From Gymnopilus junonius (Eukaryota > Basidiomycota > Agaricomycetes > Agaricales > Galerinaceae): 64,000 nt of DNA. The first letter of the stretch is position 1. Each line of letters starts with the position of its first letter. The notes beneath the pieces are model-generated. The model made no database searches. It saw nothing but the letters and a program-made list of their open reading frames with translations, and had not been told where the DNA came from. Shown piece after piece: positions 13,475 through 26,141 of this stretch. The stretch covers positions 62,001 to 126,000 of the forward strand of contig JADNYJ010000058.1 of the NCBI GenBank assembly GCA_015501075.1, in the 5' to 3' direction. The translations under genes and the position numbers were made by a program.

Positions 13475-14412
13475 TAGTATTAAGAATTAATAACCAACAC
13501 AAGTCCTCTGAACCAGGATTGAATGTTCACACGTACATATCCAGACATATCCAAGTAGATTCTGGTTTTAAATGGGAAACTCACCAATTCAAGTGTGTAG
13601 TCTATCTTATTGATATAACCACCCTGCCTTCGTTACCTTTTTCGGTTTGCAATACTATTTCGGCTTAGAGTTTGCACTTGTAAACTGAGAACGTAGTTGC
13701 ATTTCTCCTCCTCGCATGAGACTTTTTTTTTTTCAACCAACATGTGTTCGGCATACTTGATACTCCGTTCGCCTGTTAATCGTGATCTACATGGCCATGA
13801 AGATTTCAGTTAATCATGGGTTGTGTGGAAATTATGTAAATTTCTTGACGCCTTCCTCTTCCATTGAAAGATTAATATGACACCGTTCTACACTTCTCTA
13901 AAAAGACTTCGAGCTCTTCTTGGAGCTTGCAGATCCCATGCATTGAGGCAATGCTCAGAGATTGTTGAATGTTTATCATCCGCCAGTTATGAGCGTCACA
14001 GGCGAACCGGGGTAAAAGCGAGGTGAAGCCGCCTATAGCTTATGGGAGCTATCTATTTTTAGCATTCCAGCAACGTTTTGTTTCTATGTAGATGCAATTG
14101 GCAACATCCCTGGACCTATAATGTATCATGCAAGCCTTAAACTTAATATTATTAATTTCAGTGAGGTCCACTGGCTCTTACTTATACTTGTTGAAGTGGA
14201 TTTTGTGACAATATATAACAGAAGCGCACTTCAATTGGACGATCCGAATCATATCTACGTGACCAGACTACTTCCACGATCTAAGTATGCCTATTTCACG
14301 ACATTCAGTCACTTGGCCTGTTAAGGAATGCGCAGTCATGGTATTAATGGGCACTTGTGATAATTACAATTAGGACATACTTAGTCTCTACATGACGCGC
14401 GGTCGTGTTAAT
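13475..14412. other. Intergenic between convergent genes
   Basis: AT-rich 3' flanks of the F-box gene and of the convergent reductase gene. No motif-bearing frame or RNA gene is seen. Confidence 0.5.
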
Positions 14413-15951
14413 TTACTCGTCTGCAACGTGGACTACGGCCTTCGCCTTGTTTGTGCCCTTCTGAACAGCCAAGAGTACATCTCCAACCGTCTCCAGTCCG
14501 TTAGATATATCCTCTTTATATTGATTTGTCCAGAAGCAACAAGGGGGGAACAGTCTTGAAGAATTCTTCATTCCATTTAGGTGCTAGACGGGAAACGATG
14601 AATCCGTTCATGGAGATGGACTTGGCGACAACCAAGAACAGTTTCTGCGAAAGGAGCAATCAGCCAAGGCAAAGGGAACAAATTGAAAAGGATTTCATAC
14701 GTTGACTGGGCTTTTCGAGTTGTATGAGGAGATCATTCCACATTCCTAGGATACAATATCAAAACCAATCCTATTTTTAGCAAGAAGCATCCTTACAATG
14801 AAGCGAGCGCCGACGTTGGCAGCCTCGAGAGCAGCATCAAGAGTTTCTCCTCCAACGTTATCCCAGTAGCTGGCGAGGTGAGAACAAGCGACGCGATAGT
14901 AAAGAATCAGTCAAGCTTACATGTCGATGGGCCTTCCTTTTCCAAAATATCCGAAGTTGTCGTGGTCTTGTAGTTGAAAGCCACGTCGGCGCCTATTTCC
15001 TTCATGAATTGCACTTTTTCTTCTGATCCAGCAGACGCGATAACTTTCAGGCCCTCCAACTTTGCTATTTGGATGACGAATCTGGGGGATCTTTGTTTAT
15101 ATCTAGGAAAAGCCAAATGAAGATAAGATGCTTACGATCCAACTGGACCAGCTCCTGTGGAAACAAACACTGTTTCGCCCTGTAAGATTAATAGATGTCA
15201 AAACAATGGACTTCTTTCAACTTTAATTTCATACCTTTTTTGCACGAGAAAACTCTCTCCATGCCATGAAAGCAGTATTGCCTGTTATCGAGGTCGTGCA
15301 TTTACTAAAGTGGCGTCGAAGACAAACAACGTGAAAAATATCCTACCAGGCATGCCCAAGACGCCAATGAATGCTGACCAGGGCAAGTTGTAAGGGTTGT
15401 CAAGGATTTGGAAGCCTGTGAGGTCCTTTCTGATAATATAGTTTTTATGTTCTTTGAGTTAACGGACGTTAGTTATCAGAAAAACCTTCTAAAATTGACA
15501 TCGACTTACCAAACGCATAACTGTATACATGGTCGCCAGCTTTAACTTGGGGTTTTCGGATCGAATGATCACGCCAACACCAAATCCTACGATTCTAAAA
15601 AAAAGGAATGGTGTCATCCGCTGTAAAGGAATTGCCATTGGGCAAAATTTGACCTTACTTACGGTTTTCCAATTTCAAATGCGGGCACATACGACTCCAC
15701 GGATACGGGGCGCATACGCCCACGCATGTAAGGATCAACGGAAAGCTCTAGAGTTTTTATGAGAAAACCTCCTTCTAAAGGGGCAGTTTCGAGATCTATA
15801 GTTTCTGTTGTGTCGTAGATGGTGGTTTTTCCTGGTTCAGGAAAACCTAGGCAGTAAAAGTCAGCGTCTACGACGTAGAGTCTAGCGTCAAGATGGGCAA
15901 ACCTTCTGGGATGGAATTGAAGATAACACGGCCATTGACGACTGGTGCCAT
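14413..15951 (-). CDS. Medium-chain reductase (NADP-dependent alkenal/one oxidoreductase type), several indels
   Basis: Ten minus-strand exons can be placed by splice sites: 15951-15903, 15846-15663, 15594-15510, 15451-15347, 15281-15235, 15179-15136, 15081-14921, 14869-14797, 14745-14701 and 14644-14413. The product is about 342 residues, the usual size. It starts MAPVVNGRVIFNSIPEG and contains DPYMRGRMRP, KAGDHVYSYAF, the nucleotide-binding loop STGAGPVGS with the following helix IQIAKLEGLKVIA, and YWDNVGGETLDAALE, the signature of the leukotriene-B4 12-hydroxydehydrogenase/alkenal double-bond reduct­ase family. It probably reduces alpha,beta-unsaturated carbonyls with NADPH. Four single-base losses are needed to read it through (near 15546, 14929-14931, 14538-14542 and 14519-14522), each explainable as a homopolymer shortened by one. 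Confidence 0.85.
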
Positions 15952-15988
15952 TGCAAGTGTAAAGAAATGGGTCCTTGAAAATTGGCTG

Positions 15989-16007
15989 GGGGTTGAACGT
16001 TGAACGT
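15989..16007. promoter_or_regulatory. 19-bp motif shared with 11483-11501
   Basis: GGGGTTGAACGTTGAACGT lies 38 bp upstream of the reductase start codon (minus strand) and is repeated exactly at 11483-11501. A shorter relative is near 613. The flanks differ, so it could be a transcription-factor site or a transposon-end relic. The function is inferred from position only. Confidence 0.35.
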
Positions 16008-16363
16008 TAACTTCTGGATGGCTTGAGCTGAAATTTGAGACTCGTTTTATAGAAAATTCGGCACAATTTTGGGTACATATGTCTTTGTAAATCGACCATG
16101 CATCGGCAGCCTCGCATCGTATCGCGGCGGTGATACATATAGCCGGTCTTATAAATCTGCACGTCGCCTTAGCGAGCAAGCTACTGTTGAACGATGGAAT
16201 CGGTCGGGAGTCAAAGTTATATCGGTTCTCGGCCATGGGATAACCGGAATCACGACGTTGAGTTTGGTCATTGACCACAAAAATAAACACGAACTCGCCG
16301 GTCGCTCATGATCAGGTGGCGACAGACTCGTTTCTTTCATCTTTGTGCATTTGTAGTCCGAAC

Positions 16364-19300
16364 ATGCCTATCTCGCGTTCTAATACCGTGAAAAAATCGA
16401 GATCTCAAGCGAGTCCATTGACTCCTAGTTTGTCAGCCAAGACCATTTCTACCTCCGTCGCACTACGCGTCTGCAAGCGGTTCTACTTCAAAAAGTCCTT
16501 TAAGATCTTCGACGAGACAAGGCGAGCATCCGGAAAATCGCAAGAGTAAGAGTCCATATGGAAACTCGAAGTACGCGCAATTTTCCAACACGTCAGATAC
16601 TCCCTTTCCTCCAGAGCCTTCGAACTCGGAATCTTCTCTCGTTAAATCTACCATGGATGATTATCCTCACAAATTGGCGCCTGCTTCACCATATTCGCTC
16701 ACTCGGTCTGGCTTTCCCCAACTGGAGCCCCATCTCCTTCCTTCTTTGCGTGATACCGTAGATCGTATGACTCAAGCCTCTTCCAACACGGGGACTACCA
16801 AATCCTCTAGACCGGAAGGTACCAAAAGTGCTCGCCGAAGCCCTCCTGAATCAAGGAATATCAAGATGCCTTTTGGCGCCGACGAAAGACGTGTCGGATC
16901 CCAGGAATCCCTCCTCTCTCCACAAAGCTATGAGCCAATAACGCCGACTATATATTCAAACAATGGAACCCCTACCATAGAAAATCTGGCGTCGCGGTTC
17001 AAATCTCCTGCAAAGCCTGCACTGAAGTCTGCTCTTCGCTCCCCGGGTCCTGATTTGACTTCTCCGAAAACTGCGTATATGACCGCTTCGCCATCTATGG
17101 CTGGTTCGTCCTTCAAAACCATGAAAAGTTTATTGACTCGCAAGTATTCCCAAACTTTGAAGTCGCCTTTCAACAAAACAAGTCGCGAAGAAGACAGAGA
17201 GGTAAGCCTCTTCAACAATGTGATTTTAACCTTTTCTTGATCTATAGTTTCGCATCATAATATCAAAATTTCAGTTTCCAAAAGATATCAAAATGTCGCC
17301 TTCAGAACAGCGTTCAGCTACGCCAACTGTGGCCGATGGGCCGCAAGTTGCTCTCGTGTCTCATTATACTGAACGAATTTCTTCTACAAAAAGGAACTTT
17401 CAGTCCAACATTCCAAAGCCGCGGACAAGGTATTATCATGATGACCCCTCTCAGATCTTGAATGTAGAGGACTCTGACCTCGACCGACGATACGAGAATG
17501 AACTTCGTGAAAGGCGAAAGTTGACTGTGCAAATGCGGAGGTTTCTCTCTCGGGATCCAGTTCTGGAAGCGATGCCGAGTCAAGGAGGAACTGCGATCCC
17601 GAATTCCCATGCGGTACCAGAAAGCTGGTGAAAAATGTGGACTATTATTCACATAGGCCGATTGGTTTAGGCCTTTCTGTTAGACGTGAAGTTGCATACC
17701 ACCAGGAGGTAGCGACAATGGCGTTCAGAAAGGTTCAGTCCCAGAGCTCACGACACCCGTCCGACTACTCCGGAAAAGAATCTCCGATTTTCCTTACCAC
17801 CTTCAGAGTCTGCAGGATCTTCATACTCTGATGAGCACAACAGCTATCCAAACAGACGCGATCACGAGGACGGCGAAAACGACCATCATTATAGTACTCA
17901 GAATGACTACTCTAGAAAATCACGATCTCCCGGGACACAATCAGTTCACTCTCCGTCCTCCCGTGGCCACTTCACCCGGCCCTCTCGCTCTCCTACGCCC
18001 ACCCGGAGAACAGAGTCCACAGACCAGGATTCTGAGTCCGAAAGAGAAGGTTATTCGATTCGTCGATCTAGAAGGATGGACAGCGTCGAAGTTCTAGTTG
18101 TACACCTATTTCCTTTCCCTCTCCAGAACACAATGGATTCACACCGGTCATAACACCGAGATCCCATTCTGCTTGCCATCGCTATGGATCACGATCACGC
18201 AGTCATTCGCCTGTATACCCTGCAAACTTACGGGAATTGATTAAGAATAGGCGTGCGTCCTCAAAAACTCCAAAGCCTAGAGATCCGTCACCATCGAAAC
18301 TCAACACCGCCCTCATGAAATTATCAGGTCACCTAGACAAGAAAAATACCAGGCACCGCGTAGAAACACTTCTCCCGTTAGTCATCGAGGCGAGCCGCAA
18401 AAAGACGTTCATACGAAATGGCGAAGCGTCCATGGCCGACGGCTACCGGTCAGCAGCCGCACGCGAGCGTATGGCATTCGGCATTCCTCCCTCCGAATCC
18501 GATGACGTCACCGATGCGACTCATCGAGACGAATCCTTGTCAGCTGCTGAAAGCGAGATGTCGTCCATAAATGCATCTTTATGGAGAGAAGACAACGACG
18601 GCTTGAGCGAGAGCGCTGAGAGCATCTTCAGAGCAGTGGAACCTCTTCCAAAGCAAGTGACGCAAAGGAACATGACCATCAAGTAAGTGTCCAGCTTTTA
18701 TGCCCCTTGAATCCTTATGTATCTGCCATTTTAGCAGTATATCAGGGCTCCCCGACTCAGTGTTATTTCTCCCACTTTAAGTGGTTCATCTGCTTCTGCC
18801 ACGGATTTGCGATAGAGACGCCGCATCCACGTGACCGCGCCGACCCTTCGACTTCTGGTGTTGAAAATAGTTCTTCAAGGACTCCGCACTGCAAGACGTA
18901 TTGAAAACGAGGGAAGCCATTATTCAGGAAATCTTTGAAACTGAAGAAGAATTAATACGGCGTTTTCATATTTGCATCAGGGTCTTTATATCGCCACTCA
19001 GAGTTCATAACAGCCAAACATGGATCGCTGGTGTACCTGCCAATGTAGCAAGACTCCTTGATTGGTTTGACGATATCGTTAAGTTGCACGAGCAAATCTA
19101 TCAATCGCTTTGTTCTGCTCGGGACACCATGTCGCCTGCTACAGACCGCGTGTCGGAATCTCTCCGATGTTTTGTGTCAAAGGCGGAGGTGTATCAACCT
19201 TACCTCGTCAGATTGGCTGATGTGTCTGAGGAGATTGTGCATCATCTGAACAACCCTAACAGTGATTTCGGGCAGTTTGTATCCCTCCAGCAGAACTCGC

Positions 19301-20769
19301 CAGATTGCGAAGGATGGTCGTTCGAGAAATTATTGATGCTGCCTGTTAGAAGACTCGCAGAATATCAGGACCTGTTCGCGGTACGCCCTATCTCATTCTC
19401 TTTCGTTGATGATGACATGTCGATTCCTATTACGTTTCAAAGCGGATGCTCGATTTAACACCAAAGATGCATCAGGATTATCTGTCGACTTTCTCTCTGT
19501 CACGTTCCACCGACATGGTCATCAGAGTGATGACTGAGGTCAAAATTAGGGAAGATGAGTATAATCTACTAAAAGCTTTTCTTCGCGCGTACAGGGTTTG
19601 CTGCCTTCCAATTATTTGGCAACGCGAGAAAGACGGCTCTTGCACTCTGGTCCTCTGACTTTGGTTCTAGAGAGTTCTATTCCATCGGACACTTCACGTC
19701 TGCCAGTCCGTTCTCAGCAAAAAATCGACACGAAGCGTGCTAGTCGGGCCTCTAAGCTCATGGACGCTGTAAAAACTTCTAGTTCCGCGTTTGAGAAGGC
19801 TGATTCAGGAAGGTCGGGCTCCTTTGCTGTACCTGGAACGTCTTCTAGTTTGGGCCAATCTACTGCTTCTACTCTGCAAAATCCTCTTGGTTTTCTCGTC
19901 TTCCGCTTCGGAAAAAGCCCTTGCCGAAGTCACTCCGCCTTCAGAAGGCTCTCCAAAGAATCGAAATGATGTTCCACCTTTTCCTTCGACCTTTCTGCGC
20001 TCTGTTCCTGTGCATGCTTTCGTCTTCAGCGACCTTGTCCTCCTAGCTCATTCATGTCAAACTACGGCCGGAAACTTGACTGGATTCTGTGTCATGATCT
20101 TGGTGTTTTCAATCCTCTGTCGATAGCTCAAATACAGGACATCAACCAAGGTATCTGGCTGCTTCATGATCCCGTACGGCTTGGTTAATGGCATGCTTTA
20201 GATGGAACAATTATATCTTTGGAAGCTCTCATTCCGGACGGCGATGCTCTGAACGCATTTCTGATTTTAAAAATTCTGCCTTCCGGACCGTGGATCTTGT
20301 GCTTCCTTCACCGCGACGTCAGACTTCTGTCGCTGAAAGAGAGCAAGGAAATATTGAATTACTCCAGCCTTGGCTCCTGGCGCTTCGCCAGTGTTCGAAG
20401 ACGACCTTGCGAAAGCTAACCTTCGTCGGACACGGGCAACAAGACGATTTCTTTCTTGGTTCTGACAAACAATATGATACCCGCGTCACGGTCTCTTCTC
20501 TAGTCGGCTCTGGGTTACCCATTCCTCGCAGTCCTTCAGGTCAATTTCCCGATTCCTATCAAGAGAAGGATGGCATACTCTCAGGAGAGGAAAGGCAGGA
20601 GCGCGGATGGTGGTCATTGCGCTATCAACAAGTTTTCCGCGAGTTTCGGCGACAGGATTCTCTGCTTCTGATGATGATGACGGTATGTAAGACACGCGAC
20701 CTTTCGTCTTGTCACCTACTTGCATTGAATTATGTAAATCGTTTAGACACAACTATTCGTATTGACTAG
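16364..20769 (+). CDS. Rho guanine-nucleotide exchange factor (DH-PH), several frame breaks
   Basis: A long multi-exon plus-strand gene. The N-terminal half (from ATG 16364, MPISRSNTVKKS) is Ser/Pro/Arg-rich and low in complexity, with an intron at 17202-17274. A DH domain starts about 18900: TREAIIQEIFETEEELIRRF, VARLLDWFDDIVKLHEQIY, LMLPVRRLAEYQDL, then after an intron MLDLTPKMHQDYLSTF. A PH-like region follows (RRLLHSGPLTLV, VHAFVFSDLVLLAHS). The last exon 20749-20769 ends IRID-stop. DH-PH proteins load GTP on Rho/Rac/Cdc42 GTPases and set polarity in hyphae. At least four frame changes occur (for example near 17630, where one G restores frame, and around 16440, 17740 and 18900), so exact exons in the N-terminal half are uncertain. 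Confidence 0.8.
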
Positions 20770-20789
20770 TAACTTGAAGTATCTTTTTG

Positions 20790-21849
20790 TCACCATTCTT
20801 CTTCAGTTTGATTTATTTCATCATCGTCATCTGGACCTAGGTGTTTCTTGCATTGAACCTCGAAGAAGGCATCTTCATTCTCTGGATCAGTTATGGTAGT
20901 GACAACGTTTTCACCCCTGAGTTTAGGTGGCCAGACACTTGTTGCAAGCCCTGCAGGTAAAGATCGTCTAAAAATTATCTGCTGGAGAAAAGAACAAAAC
21001 TTGCCTGGCGCAAAAATCTGGTATAATGAAATTCCAGTCCGCCAAAAAATACAACTGATTTGTCTTTCCCTAGTGTGCTAGTGAGTTCAATATGCAATGT
21101 TTTCTGTGGCAAAGCTAGATACCTCTGTTGTGTATTCCGCCCATCCTTGGTCCATTTTATTCCGATACCACTCTCCACCCGATCCAGCCTGACCGAAAGC
21201 GGAGACGTCAACGTTGAACCCTACTTGAAGCCCCCTTCCTCCACTTCTCGATAGATTTATGGCACACTTCTTGGTGGAATATGTTGACGTTATAATCCAC
21301 AGACTACGTTCTTTAATTTCTGGCCAGCGCTTGAGAATGATACGCGCATTCTTTTTGCACCAGTTCGTGAATGGTGTGGTACCAATGTAATGCTCATGTG
21401 ATACAGGGGAACTTGTGAGAAGGACGGCTCCCACTTCTCTGTCGACTGCATAAGAATACACGACGGCCGCTGTGACCGGAATTCCTGTAGCAGGAGCACT
21501 GGTTGTCACTCAAGTCAGCGTTACAGACAGAGATGACGCCAATTTATACGTACACTCCGCCTGATATGCTTGCTTTGGTCGCCTTGATGTTTGAGGAAAC
21601 CATAGGGCCCCATGTTATCCCGTTATCTACTGGCGCCCTTTCCAGTTCCTCGTCAGGAAGCTCCAGGCCCTTCCGCAGCAATGATTCCGTATCCATGAGA
21701 TGTACAATTGGGTTCCACGAACCGTCATGATCAAAGTACCCGCAGCACCCTGGACCGAAGACCGACGAGGGCAAAGGTCGATACATTGCTATCCCAAAAG
21801 GATGGGCCTTCATAATATCCGCGTACAATTTATCGAGTTTTTCAGACAT
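20790..21849 (-). CDS. Uncharacterised Agaricomycete family protein
   Basis: Starts at ATG 21849 (MSEKLDKLYADIM). Exon 1 is 21849-21554, the intron 21553-21499, and exon 2 begins 21498. The frame continues to about 21005 and a C-terminal exon ends near 20790 (acidic tail, EEEW-stop). Segments seen in order are GYFDHDGSWNPIVHL, GITWGPM, GAVLLTSSPV, TPFTNWCKKNARII, STYSTKKCAINL and KSVVFFGGLEFHY. I recognise this as a protein family common in mushrooms but know no function for it. No signal peptide or catalytic motif is visible. A frame change near 21120 could be an intron or an indel. It is convergent with the RhoGEF gene (20 bp between stops). A decayed relative lies at 24950-25890. Confidence 0.65.
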
Positions 21850-23188
21850 GGTAAGTGATGCTGGTCAAAGACAAAGCTTTAATACCTGTGAAGCATTCTA
21901 ATTCTTATACGGTGCGTACCTGACTCATAAAAATGATAGTGTCAATCAGTGCAATGAATTGAATGCTAGCTGTCGATCGCGAAGACAGGCAGGGCCTAAT
22001 TATGTCACGTCCAGGAATATCTCGCTACTGACTCTGAGGGTACCCAGTGGGACAAATCCACTCAACGTGACAGATTACCACTTCAGTAAAGTGTATAATC
22101 GGCAGTCGACTGAGGTCACCCGGTTTGTTATTGAAGAGGAAGAGATATTGAAAAATCTATTGGGTAACGAGTTAGATCTAATTTAAGTCGGACCCATCGT
22201 GAAACCAAATTAAGTGCTGGAAAGATTATAGCGATTGCCACGGACGGAAGGCGAGAACCAGCTAGAACCAAGGAACAGCCCGACAACTTGCGAGAACATG
22301 CTGTTTGTGGCGTGTGATACTTAAAAGGAAAATGGTTCGACATATCGCCGATAATCAATCGAACGCTGGTCCCGACATAAGTAGCAAGCCCATGAGCGCT
22401 AATCCTTACGAGTGTGGACAAACTGACGGGCCTCAACACTGACCAGAAATGGCGTGCATCTGATGTATCAACGAGTTCTTTTCCTTTTCCATAGGAAAGC
22501 TAAGGATGACTTGGCCAAGTAGACTGCGATTGCACAAGGTACTGGAGAAATATTCGATTACAATACACGAATCTCGTGCCAATGCCGGCTCCACCTCGCG
22601 CTTGGAAATTGACTCTAAGATTAGGTAGGCCATATTACCTTTTGTCCAGTGATTAAGTGTTTGGCATACAAGTCTGGCATAAGATATCTCATTTTTAGGA
22701 GGAAAGACATAATTTATTTGAGCATCAGTAGGCCAATGAGTCCCGACAGTAAAGGCGCGCGTAGTGGGTGTCTAGTTTGGCATACCAGACTTACTCCAAA
22801 CGGAGAAACAGAATCAGGGATAAATAGTATGGCTACGCCAGCGATATATCTACCACATTAAGCCGATGTAACTCAGACCCGCAGACACACCCTATCCACT
22901 GAAAGAGGCTGTAAATTAACTTGAAGTCACGGACCATATTTGGTACACATCCCCTGGTGTACAGGTCCAAATCTGTAAGACATTCTTGTTCATCTTGTCC
23001 CCATTTGGCAAATCCAAACAGAAAATTGGCGCTGGTCAGCTTGATGGTACCAGAATGGTGACGGGCGTCAAGTTTGTTGAGGTACGTTAGAAAAGCACTG
23101 CCAGATTTTCATCTTCAGCATTGGTCCCTATCAGAAAGTAGATAGGAGTTTGGACAGGACAAAAAGTAATGGCTTACAAGTCGATTGA
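21850..23188. other. Intergenic, no gene seen
   Basis: Promoter side of the uncharacterised gene and 3' flank of the secreted-protein gene. Short frames only, no family resemblance on either strand. Confidence 0.45.
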
Positions 23189-24406
23189 TCACCGAGTCAA
23201 GACACCATTGGACCCGTCCACGGGTTGACTGATGTCAAGCGCATTCCCATTCCATTGCCACTTCTGAGTAATGGACCCGTTACAGTCGTAGCTAAAACAC
23301 AATTAGGTAAATTGAGATTATGTAGACGAGCGACACATATCGACAGCAGTGCCATCAGCATAAGTTCCCCCAAGAATGCCCACACATTTAGAATTATCGC
23401 CACTGGGATGAATATTCAAGGACGAAGTGGAAATCAAAAGCGCGCCGTTGGTCGCTGAAGTCGAGAGGATCGACATGGAGAACCCATCAGTAGAATCACT
23501 AATCGGGGTCCAACCAAGGGAGGAGGGATGTTTGCCGTTCTGCAGGTAATTTCGATCGCAGAAAATTCTAGACTCCCGATTGGAAGGTCGGAAATCTGTG
23601 CGGTAGTATAGATTTCCAAAGCTTCAAACACCCAGCTGAGTACTACCGTAGTCGATGCAGAAGTAGCGGTGCTCGGATAGCCCACGAAAGTGCATGAGTA
23701 GGAATAGGTGGTTATGCCTCCGAAGGTCGATGTGCCCGTCAAACTCATTTGTCCTGCAACAATGTACCGGTGACACCTGGGTAATACCTGTGTGAAAAAC
23801 GTCGCTGCCGATAAGCCACCAGGATGCAATGGAGTAGCATTCTCCTCCTCCAGCTGGAGAGATGCCGTATTGTAATACAGGCTGTAAAATTCCGCTGAAA
23901 TCAGTGGGTTCGAGACCGTTAAACCAGTAAAGAAGTTGGCCATCCCAGCTGGTGGGTGTGGGAGGGACATTCCAATTGGTTCCGAGGAAAGAAATTGGGC
24001 TTGAAGCTGCATTTTGCCAGTATGCGTAGGCGACGTAGCCGCTCTGCAATGCACGGCGGCTGATATCAGCTGACTCAGGGGGTGGGTTTGGGATTAGGAA
24101 ACGCTCCTGCAGACTTTGAATTTCTGTATGGGACAGATTGGATGACAGTGCCGTTCGCACCTATGATCTGAACCTCTGTAGGAGACTGATGCACCCTTGC
24201 GCCATGTGGGATAGCATGGACATTCGACTTTGGAATAAGCCCAGCAGGGGTCTGTACAAGCTCCTCGTTTGCCCTCTATAAATACAAAAGATCGTAATGA
24301 GCAGAAGGAAAAAGATAAATTTCCATACACTATCGAGGGGGCTGGCAATACCGCCCATGACATGGGCGGCGAGAAAGGCAAACTTGAAAATACCTCGGAG
24401 TGACAT
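23189..24406 (-). CDS. Secreted protein with C-terminal ricin-B-like (beta-trefoil) segment
   Basis: Starts at ATG 24406 with a hydrophobic signal-peptide-like leader (MSLRGIFKFAFLAAHVMGG). After introns the main exon (about 24150-23800) reads SPISFLGTNWNVPPTPTSWDGQ, LYWFNGLEPTDFSGILQPVL and AGGGECYSIASWW, a pattern I know from secreted mushroom proteins of unknown function. A further exon (about 23790-23530) carries repeated beta-strand-like Thr/Ser-rich sequence. The end reads NIHPSGDNSKCVGILGGTYADG, and, after a 45-bp intron, YDCNGSITQKWQWNG, the QxW-type repeat of ricin-B lectins. It is probably extracellular and carbohydrate-binding. One base is missing near 23518-23525. Only about one trefoil sub-repeat pair is visible, so the lectin part may be truncated. 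Long segments exceed certainty at the exon edges. Confidence 0.65.
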
Positions 24407-24577
24407 AGTTGTCTATGCATCCAAGTTAGCATCAAGCACGTATATGTAAAGTCACGAAAGTAGCTCACTTTCTCGAGGAAAAGGAGTTGCTTAAAGTTGG
24501 TCAGGCAACTTGGAGGGCTTCACAGTCGAACTTGACGCCTTTATATACAGAAGGGCTTAATACAGATACGCGAAGCG

Positions 24578-24813
24578 TTGACAATGTCGTTGATGTACCA
24601 TATTCTGGCATTGTAATATATCATATATCACAACCTCTGACCTTGGTCAGAGCCAATAAGACGAGGAAGAAAAAGGGTCCATCTCTGAAGTGACATATCA
24701 GAGAATCCTCGGATTACAAGCCGTGATATGTACATCGAACTTTGTCCTCTGATCAGGGTTTGTGATATATCACTATGCCAGTATAGCCTGCTTGATGTAC
24801 CCACATTGTCCAA
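24578..24813. mobile_element. MITE-like inverted-repeat element
   Basis: A 236-bp segment whose two ends are imperfect inverted repeats. Left TTGACAATGT...CTGGCATTGTAATATATCA pairs with the complement of the right end, TTGGACAATGT...CTGGCATAGTGATATATCA. No target-site duplication is obvious and there is no coding sequence. It sits just upstream of the secreted-protein gene. Confidence 0.5.
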
Positions 24814-24949
24814 TTCAATGCCTCATTCATGACGAACCTAAGTAGGGCAAAAGTAGGGACATGGATGCTTTCAAATCCCCGAACTTCAGGGCGGCCTTTG
24901 TTTCAAGCTGATGAACCTTTGTGGAAGTTTTTTTGGCCAGAATATAGAG

Positions 24950-25890
24950 GATGGCAAACTAGAACGCAGACGATAGGGGTGCTCGAATTTCAGCCATCAG
25001 CGACTCGGACCAGCACAAAAAGCGGTCGTCTCTGCTTCTTCCTTCTCCTCTTTCACCTCTTAATGGAGGGGTACCTTTTGTTGATTCAAGGTTCCGCATC
25101 GCAAATCCAGCTACTGGCAAAGCAATGAAGTGAAAGTCCACACCTTGTTGATGCCTTGCCCATAATCCAAGTAAATTGGAATTTGAGGCCTCCGGAGAAT
25201 ACTACGGATTTATCGTGCCCCTGCGAAGGTATAACATGAACTTCCTCTCCAAAGAACAACTGGGCATAGGTCTGTAATATACTCGCCTCACCCTTTATCC
25301 GTTTGGCTCAGATTCCAACGGATACCAATTTACATTGGGGTCAAGCTCCTCAAATGCAGTGATGTTCGCATCAAAACCAATTTTCAAATTTTGGGTGACT
25401 GGTCTTTGACTGGTCGAGTTTGCTGCAACCACATTTTCTTTGCACCAGTTTTTGAAAGGTGTTGAGTGATAGTAATGATCAAAGGTAGTGGGCTAGGTCG
25501 TTTAAGATATCGTCTTTATTAGTAGAGAATGTAGAGTAAGAGATCTAGAAAACGGCGGACGCCGTGAATGCCTTGTGGAATTTCTGTTGTTCAATGTTGT
25601 TTGTCAGCGACCACAAGCAATGAGCACAACAAATTGCAACTCCGTACGTTGTTACATACAGCCCGCCCGAGGACTACTCTAGTACATCTTTCACGTCGAA
25701 GGAAGTCTTTGGGCCCCGTTTTATGCCACTGTCAGCAGGCGCATTTTACTCAACTCCTCCGCCATCAGGGCCTCACCACCAAGATGAGCTCTAGGATTTT
25801 AATGGTTGATAAAATAAGAGGAGAAAAGAACGGAGGTGGCCCAAAAAAAGATCAAATGCCATCCATTGACAGGCGCTCCTCTAAATCGGC
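24950..25890 (-). pseudogene. Decayed paralogue of the uncharacterised gene at 20790-21849
   Basis: Pieces of the same family can be read in order on the minus strand in shifting frames: PADSGIKRGPK (about 25735), GIPQGI (about 25575), YYHSTPFKNWCKEN (about 25455), LKIGFDANITAFEELDPN (about 25360), SVVFSGGLKFQFTW (about 25190) and a tail at about 25120-24950. At least three frame changes and a stop interrupt it, and no clear start exon is seen. More breaks per length than neighbouring genes suggest true decay in addition to any sequencing error. It diverges from the CHAT gene. Confidence 0.6.
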
Positions 25891-26141
25891 CCTTTAGTCA
25901 TTCTGAAAGCGGTGTAGGAGCAAGACCACCTTTTCAGATTCATGGTTTGTCTTCTCATTCACGCAGAGAGTATCCTTTCTGACAACGATTGGATGCTTTG
26001 CCTTGTAGATATTGACGCTCTGCGGTTATTAATCCGTTATAAAGTGAGTCTTGTGGATGTTGCATAGGTTCGCGCATAAACGTTAAAGGGCTGACCAGTT
26101 CGGTAGTACACAGCACCCAGTCATTCACCGAGATCGCTTGC

